A DNA stretch of 64,000 nt from Rhodoferax sp. TS-BS-61-7 (GCF_002943465.1 NZ_PTQY01000001.1:1116001-1180000), one strand, 5' to 3'; numbered from the stretch's first letter, positions 17,238 through 26,259 are shown. Notes: generated from the sequence alone by a model not told the origin. A program made the numbers and translations.

Positions 17238-18611
17238 ATGAGCCAACTCGCCATCCACAACCCGGCCAACGGCCACCTCATCACCACCCTGGGCGCTGAC
17301 GATGCCAGCACCGTGGCCGCCAAAGCCGCGCGTGCCCGTGCCGCCCAGCACGCCTGGGCTGCCACGCCGCTGGCCGATCGCAAGGCCTGCATCACGGCTT
17401 TTCGCGCCGGGGTGGTGCACGACCTGGAGTCGCTGGCTTTCACCATGACGCGTGAGACTGGCAAACCCATCAAGATGTCGCGCAATGAACTTAATGGCCT
17501 GCTGGGTCGGCTCGATTTCTTTTTGGCCGAGGCCGACGCCACGCTGGCCACCCAAACCGTGTTCTCTGAGGGCGGCATGACCGAGCAGATCCAGCACACA
17601 CCGCTGGGTGTGGTGGCCAATATCTCGGCCTGGAACTACCCCTGGTTTGTGGGCTGCAACGTCATCGTGCCCGCACTGCTCACGGGCAACACGGTGCTCT
17701 ACAAACCCTCGGAGTACGCCACCCTCACTGGCTTGGAAATCACCCGCCTGCTGCACAAGGCCGGTGTGCCAGAGGACGTGATGATTTGCCTGGTAGGCGC
17801 TGGTGCTGTGGGCGCCGCGCTGCTGGAGCAAAAGGTGGACGGCGTGTTTTTCACCGGCTCGTATGCCACCGGCGCACGGATTGCCCAGGCCGTGGGCAGC
17901 AAGTTCGTGAAGCTGCAGCTGGAGCTGGGCGGCAAAGACCCCACCTATGTGTGCGACGACGCCAATGTGCAGGTGGCCGCCGAGAGCCTGGCTGATGGCG
18001 CCATGTACAACACCGGCCAAAGCTGCTGCTCGGTCGAGCGTGTGTATGTGCACGAGAAGGTGTATGACCAGTTTGTGGAGGCCTTCGTCAATACGGTCAA
18101 AACTTTCAAAACCGGCGACCCGGTGGCCGAGGACACCTATATCGGTGCACTGACCCGCGCCCCGCAGCTCGATGTGCTGGCGGCCCAGGTGGCCGATGCA
18201 CAGGCCAAGGGCGCCACGCTGCTCACCGGTGGTGCGCGCGGCACCGGTGAGGGCAACTGGTTCGCGCCCACGGTGTTCTCCCATGTGAACCACAGCATGG
18301 AGCTGATGCGCGAAGAAAGCTTCGGCCCCATCATCGGCATCCAGAAAGTGGGCAGCGACGCCGAGGCCGTGAAATTGATGAACGACACCCGCTACGGCCT
18401 GACCGCCGGTGTGTTCACTCCCAATGAAGCACGTGCCAAAGCGGTACTGGAGCAGGTGCACGCCGGCACCGTCTACTGGAACTGCTGCGACCGCGTGAGC
18501 CCGCGCCTGCCTTGGAGCGGCCATGGCGATTCGGGCGTGGGTCTCACGCTCTCTACGTACGGTATCCAGACCTTTACCCGCCCCAAGGCATGGCATTTGC
18601 GTAAGGCCTAA
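17238..18611 (+). CDS. Aldehyde dehydrogenase of the amine cluster
   Basis: A 457-residue NAD(P)-dependent aldehyde dehydrogenase. Asn in SAWNYPW (about 130-136), Glu229 (LELGGKDP) and Cys263 (TGQSCCS) form the active site; a second Cys follows directly. It starts 14 bases after the hydrolase gene. The inferred role is oxidation of gamma-glutamyl-aminoacetaldehyde to gamma-glutamylglycine ahead of hydrolysis, by analogy with PuuC in putrescine breakdown. It is clearly distinct from the aldehyde dehydrogenase at 8673. Confidence 0.88.
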   Translation: MSQLAIHNPANGHLITTLGADDASTVAAKAARARAAQHAWAATPLADRKACITAFRAGVVHDLESLAFTMTRETGKPIKMSRNELNGLLGRLDFFLAEADATLATQTVFSEGGMTEQIQHTPLGVVANISAWNYPWFVGCNVIVPALLTGNTVLYKPSEYATLTGLEITRLLHKAGVPEDVMICLVGAGAVGAALLEQKVDGVFFTGSYATGARIAQAVGSKFVKLQLELGGKDPTYVCDDANVQVAAESLADGAMYNTGQSCCSVERVYVHEKVYDQFVEAFVNTVKTFKTGDPVAEDTYIGALTRAPQLDVLAAQVADAQAKGATLLTGGARGTGEGNWFAPTVFSHVNHSMELMREESFGPIIGIQKVGSDAEAVKLMNDTRYGLTAGVFTPNEARAKAVLEQVHAGTVYWNCCDRVSPRLPWSGHGDSGVGLTLSTYGIQTFTRPKAWHLRKA

Positions 18612-18714
18612 GCGCTAGGGCAAATTTGCGCGGCTGCACCAATTCGGGCCGCCGCGCGAAACTGCCGTAGGCGAGTGGACTTTCACGACAGTTACCAACG
18701 TAAAGGACGGACCA

Positions 18715-20193
18715 ATGAGCACACAAAGCGTTATGCGCGAGCCGCGCGACGCGGATGCACAACTGCTGGAAAGCATGGGCTACCAGCAGGACCTGCACCG
18801 ACGGATGAGCAAGTTTTCCAACTTCGCCGTCTCTTTCTCCATCATTTGTATCCTGGCCGGCGGCATTACGGCCTTCCCCAGCGCACTGGGTGCGGGCGGC
18901 GGTTTTTCCATCAGCCTGGGCTGGATTGTGGGCGCGGCCTTTGCCACCGTGGTGGCGCTGGCCATGGCACAAATTGCCTCGGCCTACCCCACTGCGGGTG
19001 GCCTGTACCACTGGGGCTCCATCCTGGGCAACAAGGGTTATGGCTGGGTCACCGCCTGGTTCAACTTGCTGGGCCTGGTGCTGGTGGTCGCGTCGGTGAA
19101 CTTCGGCGTCTACGACCCCTTCTTCAAGACGCTGATCGCGCCGCTGCTGGGCCTGGACACTACCAACTGGGGCTTGGCCGAGCAAGTGGGCTTTATCTCC
19201 CTGTTCACCATCACCCAGGCCATCCTGAACCACAAGGCTGCGGGCCTGACCACCAAGTTGCTCGACATCTCGGGTTACCTGATTTTTGTGATCGCCACGG
19301 TGCTGACCCTGTCGCTGTGGATCTACAACACCACCCCGGTCGATTTTTCACGCCTCACTACCTTCGTCAACTTCAGTGGGAAAGAAGGCAGCATGTGGCC
19401 CGAGTCGGGCAACTCTGTCATGGTGTTTTTGGCAGGCCTGCTGCTCACCGTCTACACCATCACCGGGTTTGACGCATCGGCCCACACGTCCGAGGAAACC
19501 CACAATGCCGCCGAAAACGTGCCCAAGGGCATCATCTCCAGCGTGTTGTGGTCGGCCTTGTTTGGCTTCGGCATGATTTGCACCTTTGTACTGGTCATGC
19601 CCAGTGTTCCCGACGCGGTGAAGCAGGGCATGGGCTTTTTCTCGGTGCTGCTGGACAGCCTGCCCCCGGCACTAAAAGCGGTGCTGGGCATCGGCATCTT
19701 TGCCTGCAACTACCTGTGCGCCTTGGCCTGCCTGATGTCCACCTCACGCATGATGTACGCCTTTGCACGTGACGGTGGCCTGCCCATGTCCAACGTGTTG
19801 AAGTCGGTTGACCCGGTGAACAAAACCCCTGGCCCTGCCATCTGGGTGTCCTGTGTGGCTGCGGTGCTGGCCACCTTGTATGCCGACGCCTTTGTGGTCT
19901 TGTCTACCGCCTGCGCTGTGTTCCTGTACATCTCGTACGTCATGCCCACCGCCGCCGGCATTTTTGCCGAAGGCAAAACCTGGACCCGCAAAGGCCCGTT
20001 CAACCTGGGCGGCCTGTCCAAACCCATCGGCATCCTGGCCGTGTTGGGGGGCTTGGTGTTGATTTTTGTGGGCATCCAGCCACCCAACCAGAAGGTGCTG
20101 TACCTGATCATTGCACTGGTGGCGTTCCTGGCCGTGTTCTGGTGGGGCTTTGGTGAACGCAATCGCTTCAAGGGTCCGCCCGCTGCGAAGTAA
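18715..20193 (+). CDS. APC-family amino acid/choline/GABA permease
   Basis: A 492-residue transporter with about 12 membrane spans. It has the amino acid/choline transporter N-terminus (LESMGYQQDLHRRMSKFSNF) and the loop FDASAHTSEETHNAAENVPKGI typical of this branch. Substrates in the family include GABA, choline and amino acids. It follows the amine cluster after 103 bases and ends in a strong terminator, so it is probably the last gene of that unit and may move the amine, glycine or a related compound. The substrate cannot be told from sequence alone. Confidence 0.82.
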   Translation: MSTQSVMREPRDADAQLLESMGYQQDLHRRMSKFSNFAVSFSIICILAGGITAFPSALGAGGGFSISLGWIVGAAFATVVALAMAQIASAYPTAGGLYHWGSILGNKGYGWVTAWFNLLGLVLVVASVNFGVYDPFFKTLIAPLLGLDTTNWGLAEQVGFISLFTITQAILNHKAAGLTTKLLDISGYLIFVIATVLTLSLWIYNTTPVDFSRLTTFVNFSGKEGSMWPESGNSVMVFLAGLLLTVYTITGFDASAHTSEETHNAAENVPKGIISSVLWSALFGFGMICTFVLVMPSVPDAVKQGMGFFSVLLDSLPPALKAVLGIGIFACNYLCALACLMSTSRMMYAFARDGGLPMSNVLKSVDPVNKTPGPAIWVSCVAAVLATLYADAFVVLSTACAVFLYISYVMPTAAGIFAEGKTWTRKGPFNLGGLSKPIGILAVLGGLVLIFVGIQPPNQKVLYLIIALVAFLAVFWWGFGERNRFKGPPAAK

Positions 20194-20227
20194 GTGATGC
20201 CGCGGGCAGTGCCCGCATGGCATGGAA

Positions 20228-20261
20228 GCACGCCACCCCTACCCGGGTGGCGTGCTTTTTT
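20228..20261 (+). terminator. Rho-independent terminator after the amine-cluster permease
   Basis: Perfect 11-base stem GCACGCCACCC (20228-20238) with GGGTGGCGTGC (20245-20255), loop of six bases, then six T. It marks the end of the amine cluster. Confidence 0.92.
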
Positions 20262-20334
20262 ATGGTGCAACGCGTAGCTGCTATCGTTGCGGGCTGTGCC
20301 CCATTGGGGTGTCGTTTGTTCAGAGGAGTGCGTG

Positions 20335-21138
20335 ATGGCGATGGATGTGGTGGATTACGAAATTTTTGGTTCCGAGATGCAATACGTTGAGGTGGAACTG
20401 GACCCTGGCGAGGCCGCCATCGGCGAAGCCGGCGTGATGATGTACATGCAAGAAGGCATCACCATGGACACCATCTTTGGTGACGGCTCGCAGCAAGGCG
20501 GCTTCTTTGGCAAGCTCATGGGCGCAGGCAAGCGCTTGTTGACCGGTGAAGGCCTGTTCACCACCGTGTTCCAAAACAGCGGCGCCGGCAAACAGCGTGT
20601 GGCCTTTGCCGCACCCTACCCCGGCAAGATCGTGCCCATGGACCTGAGCCAACTGGGCGGCACCATCATCTGCCAGAAAGATTCCTTTTTGTGCGCCGCC
20701 AAAGGGGTGGCGCTGGGCATTGCCTTCCAGAAGAAGCTGGGTGTGGGCCTGTTTGGTGGCGAAGGCTTCATCATGCAAAAGCTCGACGGCGACGGCATGG
20801 CCTTTGTGCACGCCGGTGGCACGCTGATGGAACGCACCCTGGCACCGGGCGAGACGCTACGGGTGGACACCGGTTGTGTGGTGGCCTTCCAGCCCACGGT
20901 GGACTTTGACATCCAGTATGTCGGCAAGATCAAGTCCGCCATTTTTGGTGGTGAAGGCCTGTTTTTTGCCACGCTGCGTGGCCCCGGCAAGGTGTGGCTG
21001 CAAAGCCTGCCGCTGTCGCGCCTGGCGAACCGCATCATCCTGTCGGCCCCCGCCGCAGGCGGCCGCTCAGCAGACCAAGGCTCCCTGTTGGGTGCCGGTG
21101 TGCTGGGCGGTCTCATTGGTGGTGGCAGCGACGACTGA
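20335..21138 (+). CDS. AIM24/TIGR00266-family protein
   Basis: A 267-residue soluble protein of the AIM24 (DUF124) family: all-beta, with repeated motifs such as [19 protein letters not shown] near the start and a glycine-rich tail (about 245-267). No catalytic motif is visible. Members are widespread with unknown biochemical role. ATG 20335 has CAGAGGAGTG just upstream; an in-frame start 48 bases earlier lacks such a site. The next gene starts 11 bases after its stop, suggesting a two-gene unit with the M48 peptidase. Confidence 0.85.
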   Translation: MAMDVVDYEIFGSEMQYVEVELDPGEAAIGEAGVMMYMQEGITMDTIFGDGSQQGGFFGKLMGAGKRLLTGEGLFTTVFQNSGAGKQRVAFAAPYPGKIVPMDLSQLGGTIICQKDSFLCAAKGVALGIAFQKKLGVGLFGGEGFIMQKLDGDGMAFVHAGGTLMERTLAPGETLRVDTGCVVAFQPTVDFDIQYVGKIKSAIFGGEGLFFATLRGPGKVWLQSLPLSRLANRIILSAPAAGGRSADQGSLLGAGVLGGLIGGGSDD

Positions 21139-21149
21139 ACGCCCGCACC

Positions 21150-22268
21150 ATGCACAGCACCCCCAACACCTTTGGCGGCCGGCTCTTTGCGCCCGGCCTG
21201 GACGGCGTGGGCATGCCCGCCACGGGCCAATGGCGCCAGGGGCGGCTGGTGGTGTGGGTGCAAGACGGTGCGGCTGAACGCGAGTGGCTGGCGCCCGAGC
21301 ACCCTACGCTGAGCGCGGGCGGTTTTAACGCCGCACAGCTGAGCGTGGGGTGGCCAGTGGACGGCGGCCAGCTGCAATTTTTTGTAGACGCGGGTGCTGC
21401 GCGCACGGCGTTTGCCGCAGGCATGCCCGCCAGCCTGGCCCAACCCCACGGTGTGGCCCAGCGCGCGGCGCGCGGGGTGGAGCGGCGCTTCAAGTTCTGG
21501 TGGGCGGCGTTGGCCGCCGTGGCCCTGCTACCGGTGTTGGCCGTGGCCTTGCTGGTGCTGCGCGGGGGCGATGTGGTGAACTGGGCCGTGCAACAGATTC
21601 CCCACGCGCAAGAGGCCAAACTGGGCGACCTGGTGCTGGCGCAAACCCGCGCACAGATGCGCGTGATCGACAGCGGCCCCGCGGTGGACGCCGTGAAACA
21701 CATCGGCGAGCGCCTGACCCCCGGCACCCTGCACCGCTACCGCTGGCTGGTGGTGGACAACCAAGAGATGAACGCGTTTGCCGCGCCCGGCGGCGTGGTG
21801 GTGGTCTACAGCGGCCTGCTCAAGAGCACCGACACACCCGAAGAAGCCGCGGGCGTGATCGCCCACGAGGTCGCCCACGCCGAACTGCGCCACGGCCTGC
21901 AAGGTTTGGTCAAAAGCCTGGGCCTGCGCGCCGGTGCCGCCGTGTTGCTGGGCGACTGGAGCGGTGCCGTGCTGAGCGAAGCCACCACCAGCTTGCTGGA
22001 AATGCAGTTTTCGCGCGAGGCCGAAACCCAGGCCGACGCCGAGGGCCTGCGCCGCCTGGTAGCCGCCAAAATCAACCCCGAAGGCATGGCCCGCTTTATG
22101 GACAAGCTGGCTGCAAAAAGCCAAGGCGCCACACCGCCTGCGTTGTTGTCCACCCACCCCGCATCGGCCGAACGCGCCACCCAGTTGCGGGCGCTGGCCG
22201 GGCAACACCCCGGTCCTTGGGAGCCGCTGGCGTTGGACTGGGCCACGGTGAAAGCCAGCTTGCCCTGA
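21150..22268 (+). CDS. M48-family zinc metallopeptidase with one membrane span
   Basis: A 372-residue membrane-anchored peptidase. A single hydrophobic span (about 117-137, FWWAALAAVALLPVLAVALL) follows a 110-residue N-terminal region and precedes the catalytic domain. The zinc motif HEVAH is at 239-243, with the third ligand probably Glu in SREAETQADAEG, and TFHPAS-like SMTHPASAER (here STHPASAER) follows. BepA/LoiP-like peptidases of this family act in envelope quality control. The substrate is unknown. It is coupled to the AIM24-like gene. Confidence 0.85.
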   Translation: MHSTPNTFGGRLFAPGLDGVGMPATGQWRQGRLVVWVQDGAAEREWLAPEHPTLSAGGFNAAQLSVGWPVDGGQLQFFVDAGAARTAFAAGMPASLAQPHGVAQRAARGVERRFKFWWAALAAVALLPVLAVALLVLRGGDVVNWAVQQIPHAQEAKLGDLVLAQTRAQMRVIDSGPAVDAVKHIGERLTPGTLHRYRWLVVDNQEMNAFAAPGGVVVVYSGLLKSTDTPEEAAGVIAHEVAHAELRHGLQGLVKSLGLRAGAAVLLGDWSGAVLSEATTSLLEMQFSREAETQADAEGLRRLVAAKINPEGMARFMDKLAAKSQGATPPALLSTHPASAERATQLRALAGQHPGPWEPLALDWATVKASLP

Positions 22269-22340
22269 CCCATGCGCCGCCGCATCACGCGGCACGATGT
22301 TTGCAGCGCTCTCCTGTCTATCAACACGTCAGGAGAATCT

Positions 22341-22784
22341 ATGAACCGCAACGATGTCACGGAAAAAATCATGACCGTGAAAGTCAGCAAAGGTATTAGC
22401 TGGGAGTCGGTGGCCAAAAAAGTGGGGCTGAGCAAAGAGTGGACCACGGCCGCTTGCCTGGGCCAAATGACGCTGGACGCCAAGCAGGCCAAGACCGTGG
22501 GCAAGATTTTTGGCCTCTCGGTGGATGAGCAAAAGTGGTTGCAGGTCGTGCCCTACAAAGGCTCTTTGCCTAGCGCAGTACCCACAGACCCGCTGATCTA
22601 CCGCTGGTATGAAATCGTTAACGTGTATGGCACCACCATCAAGGAGCTGATCCATGAAGAGTTTGGCGACGGCATCATGAGCGCCATCGACTTCTCCATG
22701 GACATCGTGCGCCAGCCAGACCCCAAAGGGGACCGCGTGAACGTGGTGCTGTCGGGCAAGTTTCTGCCCTACAAAACCTATTGA
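22341..22784 (+). CDS. cynS: Cyanate hydratase (cyanase)
   Basis: A 147-residue enzyme that converts cyanate plus bicarbonate to ammonia and CO2. The N-terminal helical domain and the catalytic C-terminal segment with RWYEIVNVYGTTIKELIHEEFGDGIMSAIDF (read as RWYE, IKELIHEEFGDG, SAIDF) contain the expected catalytic Arg, Glu and Ser. Length matches the family. ATG 22341 is preceded by AGGAGAATC. No carbonic anhydrase (cynT) or cynR is next to it. It converges on aroG with two bases between stops. Confidence 0.95.
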   Translation: MNRNDVTEKIMTVKVSKGISWESVAKKVGLSKEWTTAACLGQMTLDAKQAKTVGKIFGLSVDEQKWLQVVPYKGSLPSAVPTDPLIYRWYEIVNVYGTTIKELIHEEFGDGIMSAIDFSMDIVRQPDPKGDRVNVVLSGKFLPYKTY

Positions 22785-22786
22785 TC

Positions 22787-23881
22787 TCAGGCCCGCTGGC
22801 GGCGCGTGCGCACCGCCGCTGCCAACTCCTGCAACACCGGCACCGTCTGCGCCATGCTGATGCAGGCATCGGTCACGCTCACGCCATGCTTCAATGGCTG
22901 GCCCGCCACGATGTCCTGCCGACCTTCGTTCAGATGGCTCTCGATCATGATGCCGGTGATGCGCGCATCGCCCGCCGCAATCTGCTGCGCTACATCGGCC
23001 GCCACCACAATCTGACGTGCATGTTGTTTGCTGCTGTTGGCGTGGCTCACGTCCACCATCACCTGCTCGCGCAGACCTGCAGCCTTGAGCAGCGCGCAGG
23101 CCACATCCACATCGGTTTTGCTGTAGTTGGGCTGCTTGCCACCGCGCAGAATCACATGGCAGTCGTCATTGCCACGGGTCTCGAAAATCGCGGCCTGGCC
23201 CATCTTGGTCATGCCCATGAAAGCGTGCGCGCCTTGCGCGGCCTGGATGGCGTCGGTGGCGACCTTGATGCCACCATCGGTGCCGTTCTTGAAGCCCACG
23301 GGGCACGACAGGCCGCTGGCCAACTGGCGGTGGCTCTGGCTCTCTGTGGTGCGCGCGCCAATGGCGCCCCAGCTCACCAGTTCGCTGATGAACTGCGGCG
23401 AGAGCAGGTCCAGAAACTCCGTGCCCGCGGGCAGGCCCAGTGCCAGCACATCCAGTAGCAGGCGGCGTGCCATCTCCAGCCCTTCGTTGATGGCAAAGCT
23501 GTCGTCCAGGTGCGGGTCGTTGATATAACCCTTCCAGCCCACCGTGGTGCGCGGCTTCTCGAAGTACACGCGCATCACTACCAGCAGGTCGTCGCTCAAA
23601 GCATCGGCCTGCACCTTGAGCTGGCGCGCGTACTCCATGGCTTGGTCATGGTCGTGGATGGAGCAGGGCCCCACCACCACCACCAGCCGGTCGTCCTGCC
23701 CATGCAGCACCTTAGAGATGGCCGCACGGCTGCTCTCTACCAGCGCCTGCGCCGCATCGGGCACCGGCAACTTTTCTTCCAGCAGCGCCGGCGTGATCAG
23801 CGGACGCACCGCCCCAATGCGCACATCGTCGATGCGCGTGGTGTCGTGGGTGGTGAGGGCGGCGATGGTGGAGTGGGGCAT
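22787..23881 (-). CDS. aroG: 3-deoxy-7-phosphoheptulonate (DAHP) synthase, AroG/AroF/AroH type
   Basis: A 364-residue type I DAHP synthase, first step of the shikimate pathway (phosphoenolpyruvate plus erythrose 4-phosphate). Family segments are VVVGPCSIHD, RVYFEKPRTTVGWKG, GARTTESQSHR, GFKNGTDG and VDVSHANSSK; these include the metal ligand Cys and the phosphate-binding residues. Length is normal. Which amino acid inhibits it cannot be stated. A copy of the dispersed repeat begins immediately upstream of the start codon. Confidence 0.95.
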   Translation of the reverse strand: MPHSTIAALTTHDTTRIDDVRIGAVRPLITPALLEEKLPVPDAAQALVESSRAAISKVLHGQDDRLVVVVGPCSIHDHDQAMEYARQLKVQADALSDDLLVVMRVYFEKPRTTVGWKGYINDPHLDDSFAINEGLEMARRLLLDVLALGLPAGTEFLDLLSPQFISELVSWGAIGARTTESQSHRQLASGLSCPVGFKNGTDGGIKVATDAIQAAQGAHAFMGMTKMGQAAIFETRGNDDCHVILRGGKQPNYSKTDVDVACALLKAAGLREQVMVDVSHANSSKQHARQIVVAADVAQQIAAGDARITGIMIESHLNEGRQDIVAGQPLKHGVSVTDACISMAQTVPVLQELAAAVRTRRQRA

Positions 23882-23882
23882 A

Positions 23883-23936
23883 CTATGATTTTGATAGCTG
23901 CTTGCGCAGGTTGGACGGGGGCTGGAGGCTTAAAAC
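23883..23936 (+). repeat. Dispersed repeat copy 2, between aroG and the retropepsin-like gene
   Basis: CTAT, seven bases, ATAGCTGCTTGCGCA, then GGGGGCTGGAGGCTTAAAA. It fills much of the divergent intergenic region and abuts the aroG start codon, so it must overlap the promoter or leader of aroG. Confidence 0.8.
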
Positions 23937-23992
23937 ATATCAATTTTAGGGCGAAGAAGGTCGGAGTCTTGTCTCTTCTTACACTCCAGTCC

Positions 23993-24517
23993 ATGTCCAC
24001 CTCACCCACGCCGTCCCCCAACGACCTCCCCACAAGCCTTAAATGGGGCCCGCTGGCCATCGTGGTCGTGTGGCTCGCGGTCATGGGGGGCCTGTACCTG
24101 CTGTCCGCGCAGTACCTCAAACCAAAGTCTGTGGCGGTATTGCCGGGTGGGGTGTTGGTGATACCCATGGCGCGTGACGGGCACTTTTATGCCACGGGCA
24201 CGGTGGGCAGCAAGTCGGCGCGGTTTTTGGTGGACACGGGGGCGTCGATGGTGACGGTGAGCGAGGCGTTTGCGCAGCAGGCCGGGCTGGTCGGTGGCAC
24301 GCCCACGGTGTTCAAAACGGCCAATGGCGATTTGCAGGGGCGGGTGCTCAGCGATGTGCCGGTGTCCATGGGGCCCGCGCAGGTGTCGGGTGTGCGGGTG
24401 GGTGTGGGGCTGGTGGGCGGAGAGCCCGACGAGGCGTTGCTGGGCCAGAGCTTTTTGAACAAATTCGAGATCACGCTGGCGGACCGCCAGATGACGCTCA
24501 AGCCCAAGGCGCAGTAG
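23993..24517 (+). CDS. Retropepsin-like aspartic protease family protein (TIGR02281)
   Basis: A 174-residue protein with one membrane anchor (about 19-38) and a periplasmic retropepsin-like domain. The active Asp81 is in LVDTGAS and the flap-like and C-terminal LLGQSFLNKFEI segments match clan AA single-domain proteases. These act as dimers in retroviruses; the bacterial role is unknown. ATG 23993 was chosen because it gives the usual cytoplasmic stub and anchor. Confidence 0.82.
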   Translation: MSTSPTPSPNDLPTSLKWGPLAIVVVWLAVMGGLYLLSAQYLKPKSVAVLPGGVLVIPMARDGHFYATGTVGSKSARFLVDTGASMVTVSEAFAQQAGLVGGTPTVFKTANGDLQGRVLSDVPVSMGPAQVSGVRVGVGLVGGEPDEALLGQSFLNKFEITLADRQMTLKPKAQ

Positions 24518-24526
24518 GTGCTGCGT

Positions 24527-24592
24527 TCACACTAGTCCATGCCACTCCATCATTTCGCACCACGCCGGCAAGCTAGCGCTTGGATTTTGTAG
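24527..24592 (-). pseudogene. Remnant of the 3' end of a hypoxanthine-DNA glycosylase gene
   Basis: Read on the minus strand this stretch ends ASLPAWCEMMEWHGLV-stop. That closely follows the C-terminus of the intact glycosylase gene at 26272-26775, KLAAWREVMERHGLA-stop. Nucleotide identity is clear over about 40 bases (compare 24538-24578 with 26283-26322). Upstream of this the similarity breaks off, with a further match around TTGTAGAC. There is no start or body of a gene. It seems to be the old 3' end left when the adjacent accessory gene arrived. Confidence 0.7.
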
Positions 24593-24629
24593 ACTTCCTT
24601 GAGCAAAGCCGTTGAGGAACATAGTTTTT

Positions 24630-26153
24630 ATGACCGATCATCTTGAATTTATTGCCAACGGATGGGGCATGCCATCCATGCCCAAGGCGACTGCCGACGC
24701 TTTGTTGGACTCTGTGCTGCAAGGTCGTGAAACCTTGCAGTTAGAGACCAAAAGAGTTTCCGGAAAAATGGTTGGTAAAGCTTTGCAGACTGTATGTGCT
24801 TTTGCCAATACTCATGGCGGGTGGCTGATGTTGGGGGTTGAGGATTTCGACAAGGCCACGGGGCGCGACCGACTCTATGGAATACAAGAAAACCCGGAGG
24901 CACTTGATGAGTTGCTACGCAAAATCCGCACGCACTTTACGCCACCAATCACGGGTATCCAGCCTTGGTTTTTGATGACCGAGTTACGTGATGGCAAGCA
25001 TGATCAATTGATCTGCTTTCAGGTGCCTCCTAGCGATAAGGTGCATTCAATCATTGACGGCGGCACCTGGATGCGTTTGCCGGCCAGCAACCGTGAAATG
25101 GTTGCGAGTGAGATAACGGACTTGTCATACCGGCGCGGCGTGCATAGCGCTGAAAGTGAGCCCGTTGACGTGGACTTTGATTTGCTAGATACAGCAGTCT
25201 GGCGACTGTTCGTGCAAGGACGGGGATTGACAACCACAGATGTTGCCGATCAGTTGTACCGCATTGGGTTGGCTAAAAAGGTTAATGGTGTGCTCAAACC
25301 ATTGCGAGCAGCGGTGTTGTTGTTTGCAGATCATCCAGGTGCTTTGCTGGCCGCCTCGGGTACACGAGCTGATGTGCGGGTGTTTCATTACAAAGGCACG
25401 GTTGAACAAGCGGGGGACGTACCCAACTTAAAGAGGCCGCCGAAAACATTTTCTGGCCAGATTTATCAATTGATTTCGCAAGTGGATGTGTATGTGCAGG
25501 ATGAGTTGGCGCACGGGCTGACGCTGGCAGCGTCAGGCTTTCAGACAGTGCACCGTTACCCGGTACGCGTTATCAAGGAAGCCATCACCAATGCGCTGAT
25601 TCATCGCGATTACCGTCTGAACCGTGATGTCCAGATACGCATTTTTGATAATCGGATCGAAGTAATCAGTCCTGGGCTCTTTCCTGGTCGCATTACAGCG
25701 GCTACGGTGCACAAAATGGGTTCTTTCGCGCGCAATCCATTGATAGCGAGCAATTTGCGCGAATTCCCAGTCCCCCCGAACGTGGATGCGGGAGAGGGGG
25801 TTAGGATGATGTTCAGTCTGATGCGAGCCGGCAACCTGTATCCACCGCAGTACCGTGAAGTGCGTGATCAGGCGCAAGAGGCGATAGTTGTAACGTTACT
25901 AAACGAAGAGCGTCCGCCAGTATGGGAGCAAGTGAGCGACTGGATGGATCGAAACGGCCCGATTAACAATAGTGCGCTATGTCAAATTGCAGGCTTGGAC
26001 ACGCTGAAGGCCTCCAAGCTCCTGCAACGATGGGTGGTTCAAGGGCTTCTTGTCAGCGATGACACACGAGGCAAGCGCAATACTGTTTATCGCAAGCCGA
26101 GTCAGATAGATGTTGATTTGCTCCAAGACGTGCAATCTGACGAAGGGCAGTAG
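24630..26153 (+). CDS. AlbA_2 (Schlafen-like) / RecG-like putative transcriptional regulator, accessory
   Basis: A 507-residue protein of the type annotated as 'ATP-dependent DNA helicase RecG-like' or 'putative DNA-binding protein'. It has an N-terminal AlbA_2 domain (about 25-150, ETLQLETKR, FANTHGGWLMLGVED), a middle region, a histidine-kinase-like ATPase fold (about 310-420, EAITNALIHRDY, GEGVRMMF) and C-terminal winged-helix segments (about 430-500). It is not a true RecG: no helicase motifs are seen. The ATG at 24630 has GAGGAA nine bases upstream. The gene is visibly AT-richer than its neighbours and is flanked by a duplicated gene end, suggesting acquisition. Roles of the family include regulation and phage defence; none is shown here. 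Confidence 0.8.
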   Translation: MTDHLEFIANGWGMPSMPKATADALLDSVLQGRETLQLETKRVSGKMVGKALQTVCAFANTHGGWLMLGVEDFDKATGRDRLYGIQENPEALDELLRKIRTHFTPPITGIQPWFLMTELRDGKHDQLICFQVPPSDKVHSIIDGGTWMRLPASNREMVASEITDLSYRRGVHSAESEPVDVDFDLLDTAVWRLFVQGRGLTTTDVADQLYRIGLAKKVNGVLKPLRAAVLLFADHPGALLAASGTRADVRVFHYKGTVEQAGDVPNLKRPPKTFSGQIYQLISQVDVYVQDELAHGLTLAASGFQTVHRYPVRVIKEAITNALIHRDYRLNRDVQIRIFDNRIEVISPGLFPGRITAATVHKMGSFARNPLIASNLREFPVPPNVDAGEGVRMMFSLMRAGNLYPPQYREVRDQAQEAIVVTLLNEERPPVWEQVSDWMDRNGPINNSALCQIAGLDTLKASKLLQRWVVQGLLVSDDTRGKRNTVYRKPSQIDVDLLQDVQSDEGQ

Positions 26154-26174
26154 CTTGGACAAGTTGCACCGGTT

Positions 26175-26259
26175 CATTATCTGACCCGCTAGATAATGAA
26201 AATGAAAAATTGAAAATTACCTTAATAAACAAGGACTTAGATAAAGATCCATTATCTAA
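26175..26259. repeat. Paired inverted repeats built on ATTATCT/AGATAAT
   Basis: CATTATCT (26175-26182) and AGATAATG (26191-26198) form an 8-base-arm inverted repeat with an 8-base spacer. TTAGATAA (26237-26244) and TTATCTAA (26252-26259) form a second with a 7-base spacer. They fill the AT-rich gap between the AlbA_2 gene and the convergent glycosylase gene and could be weak terminators, operators or a recombination site. Confidence 0.6.

Noticed and set aside
11224-20193. Classical B12-dependent ethanolamine utilisation or a microcompartment
   Set aside because: No EutB/EutC, no shell proteins and no EutT/EutA were found; the ligase/hydrolase pair points to gamma-glutamylation.
20262-20300. 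Possible extra repeat copy (TAGCTGCTATCG)
   Set aside because: It shares the ATAGC/GCTAT core in part but lacks the TGCGCA and GGGCTAGAGGCC parts, so the match is too weak.
24630-26153. True RecG helicase
   Set aside because: No wedge or helicase motifs (Walker A GKT, DEAH/DEQH, QxxGRxGR); only the AlbA_2 and HATPase-like parts are present.
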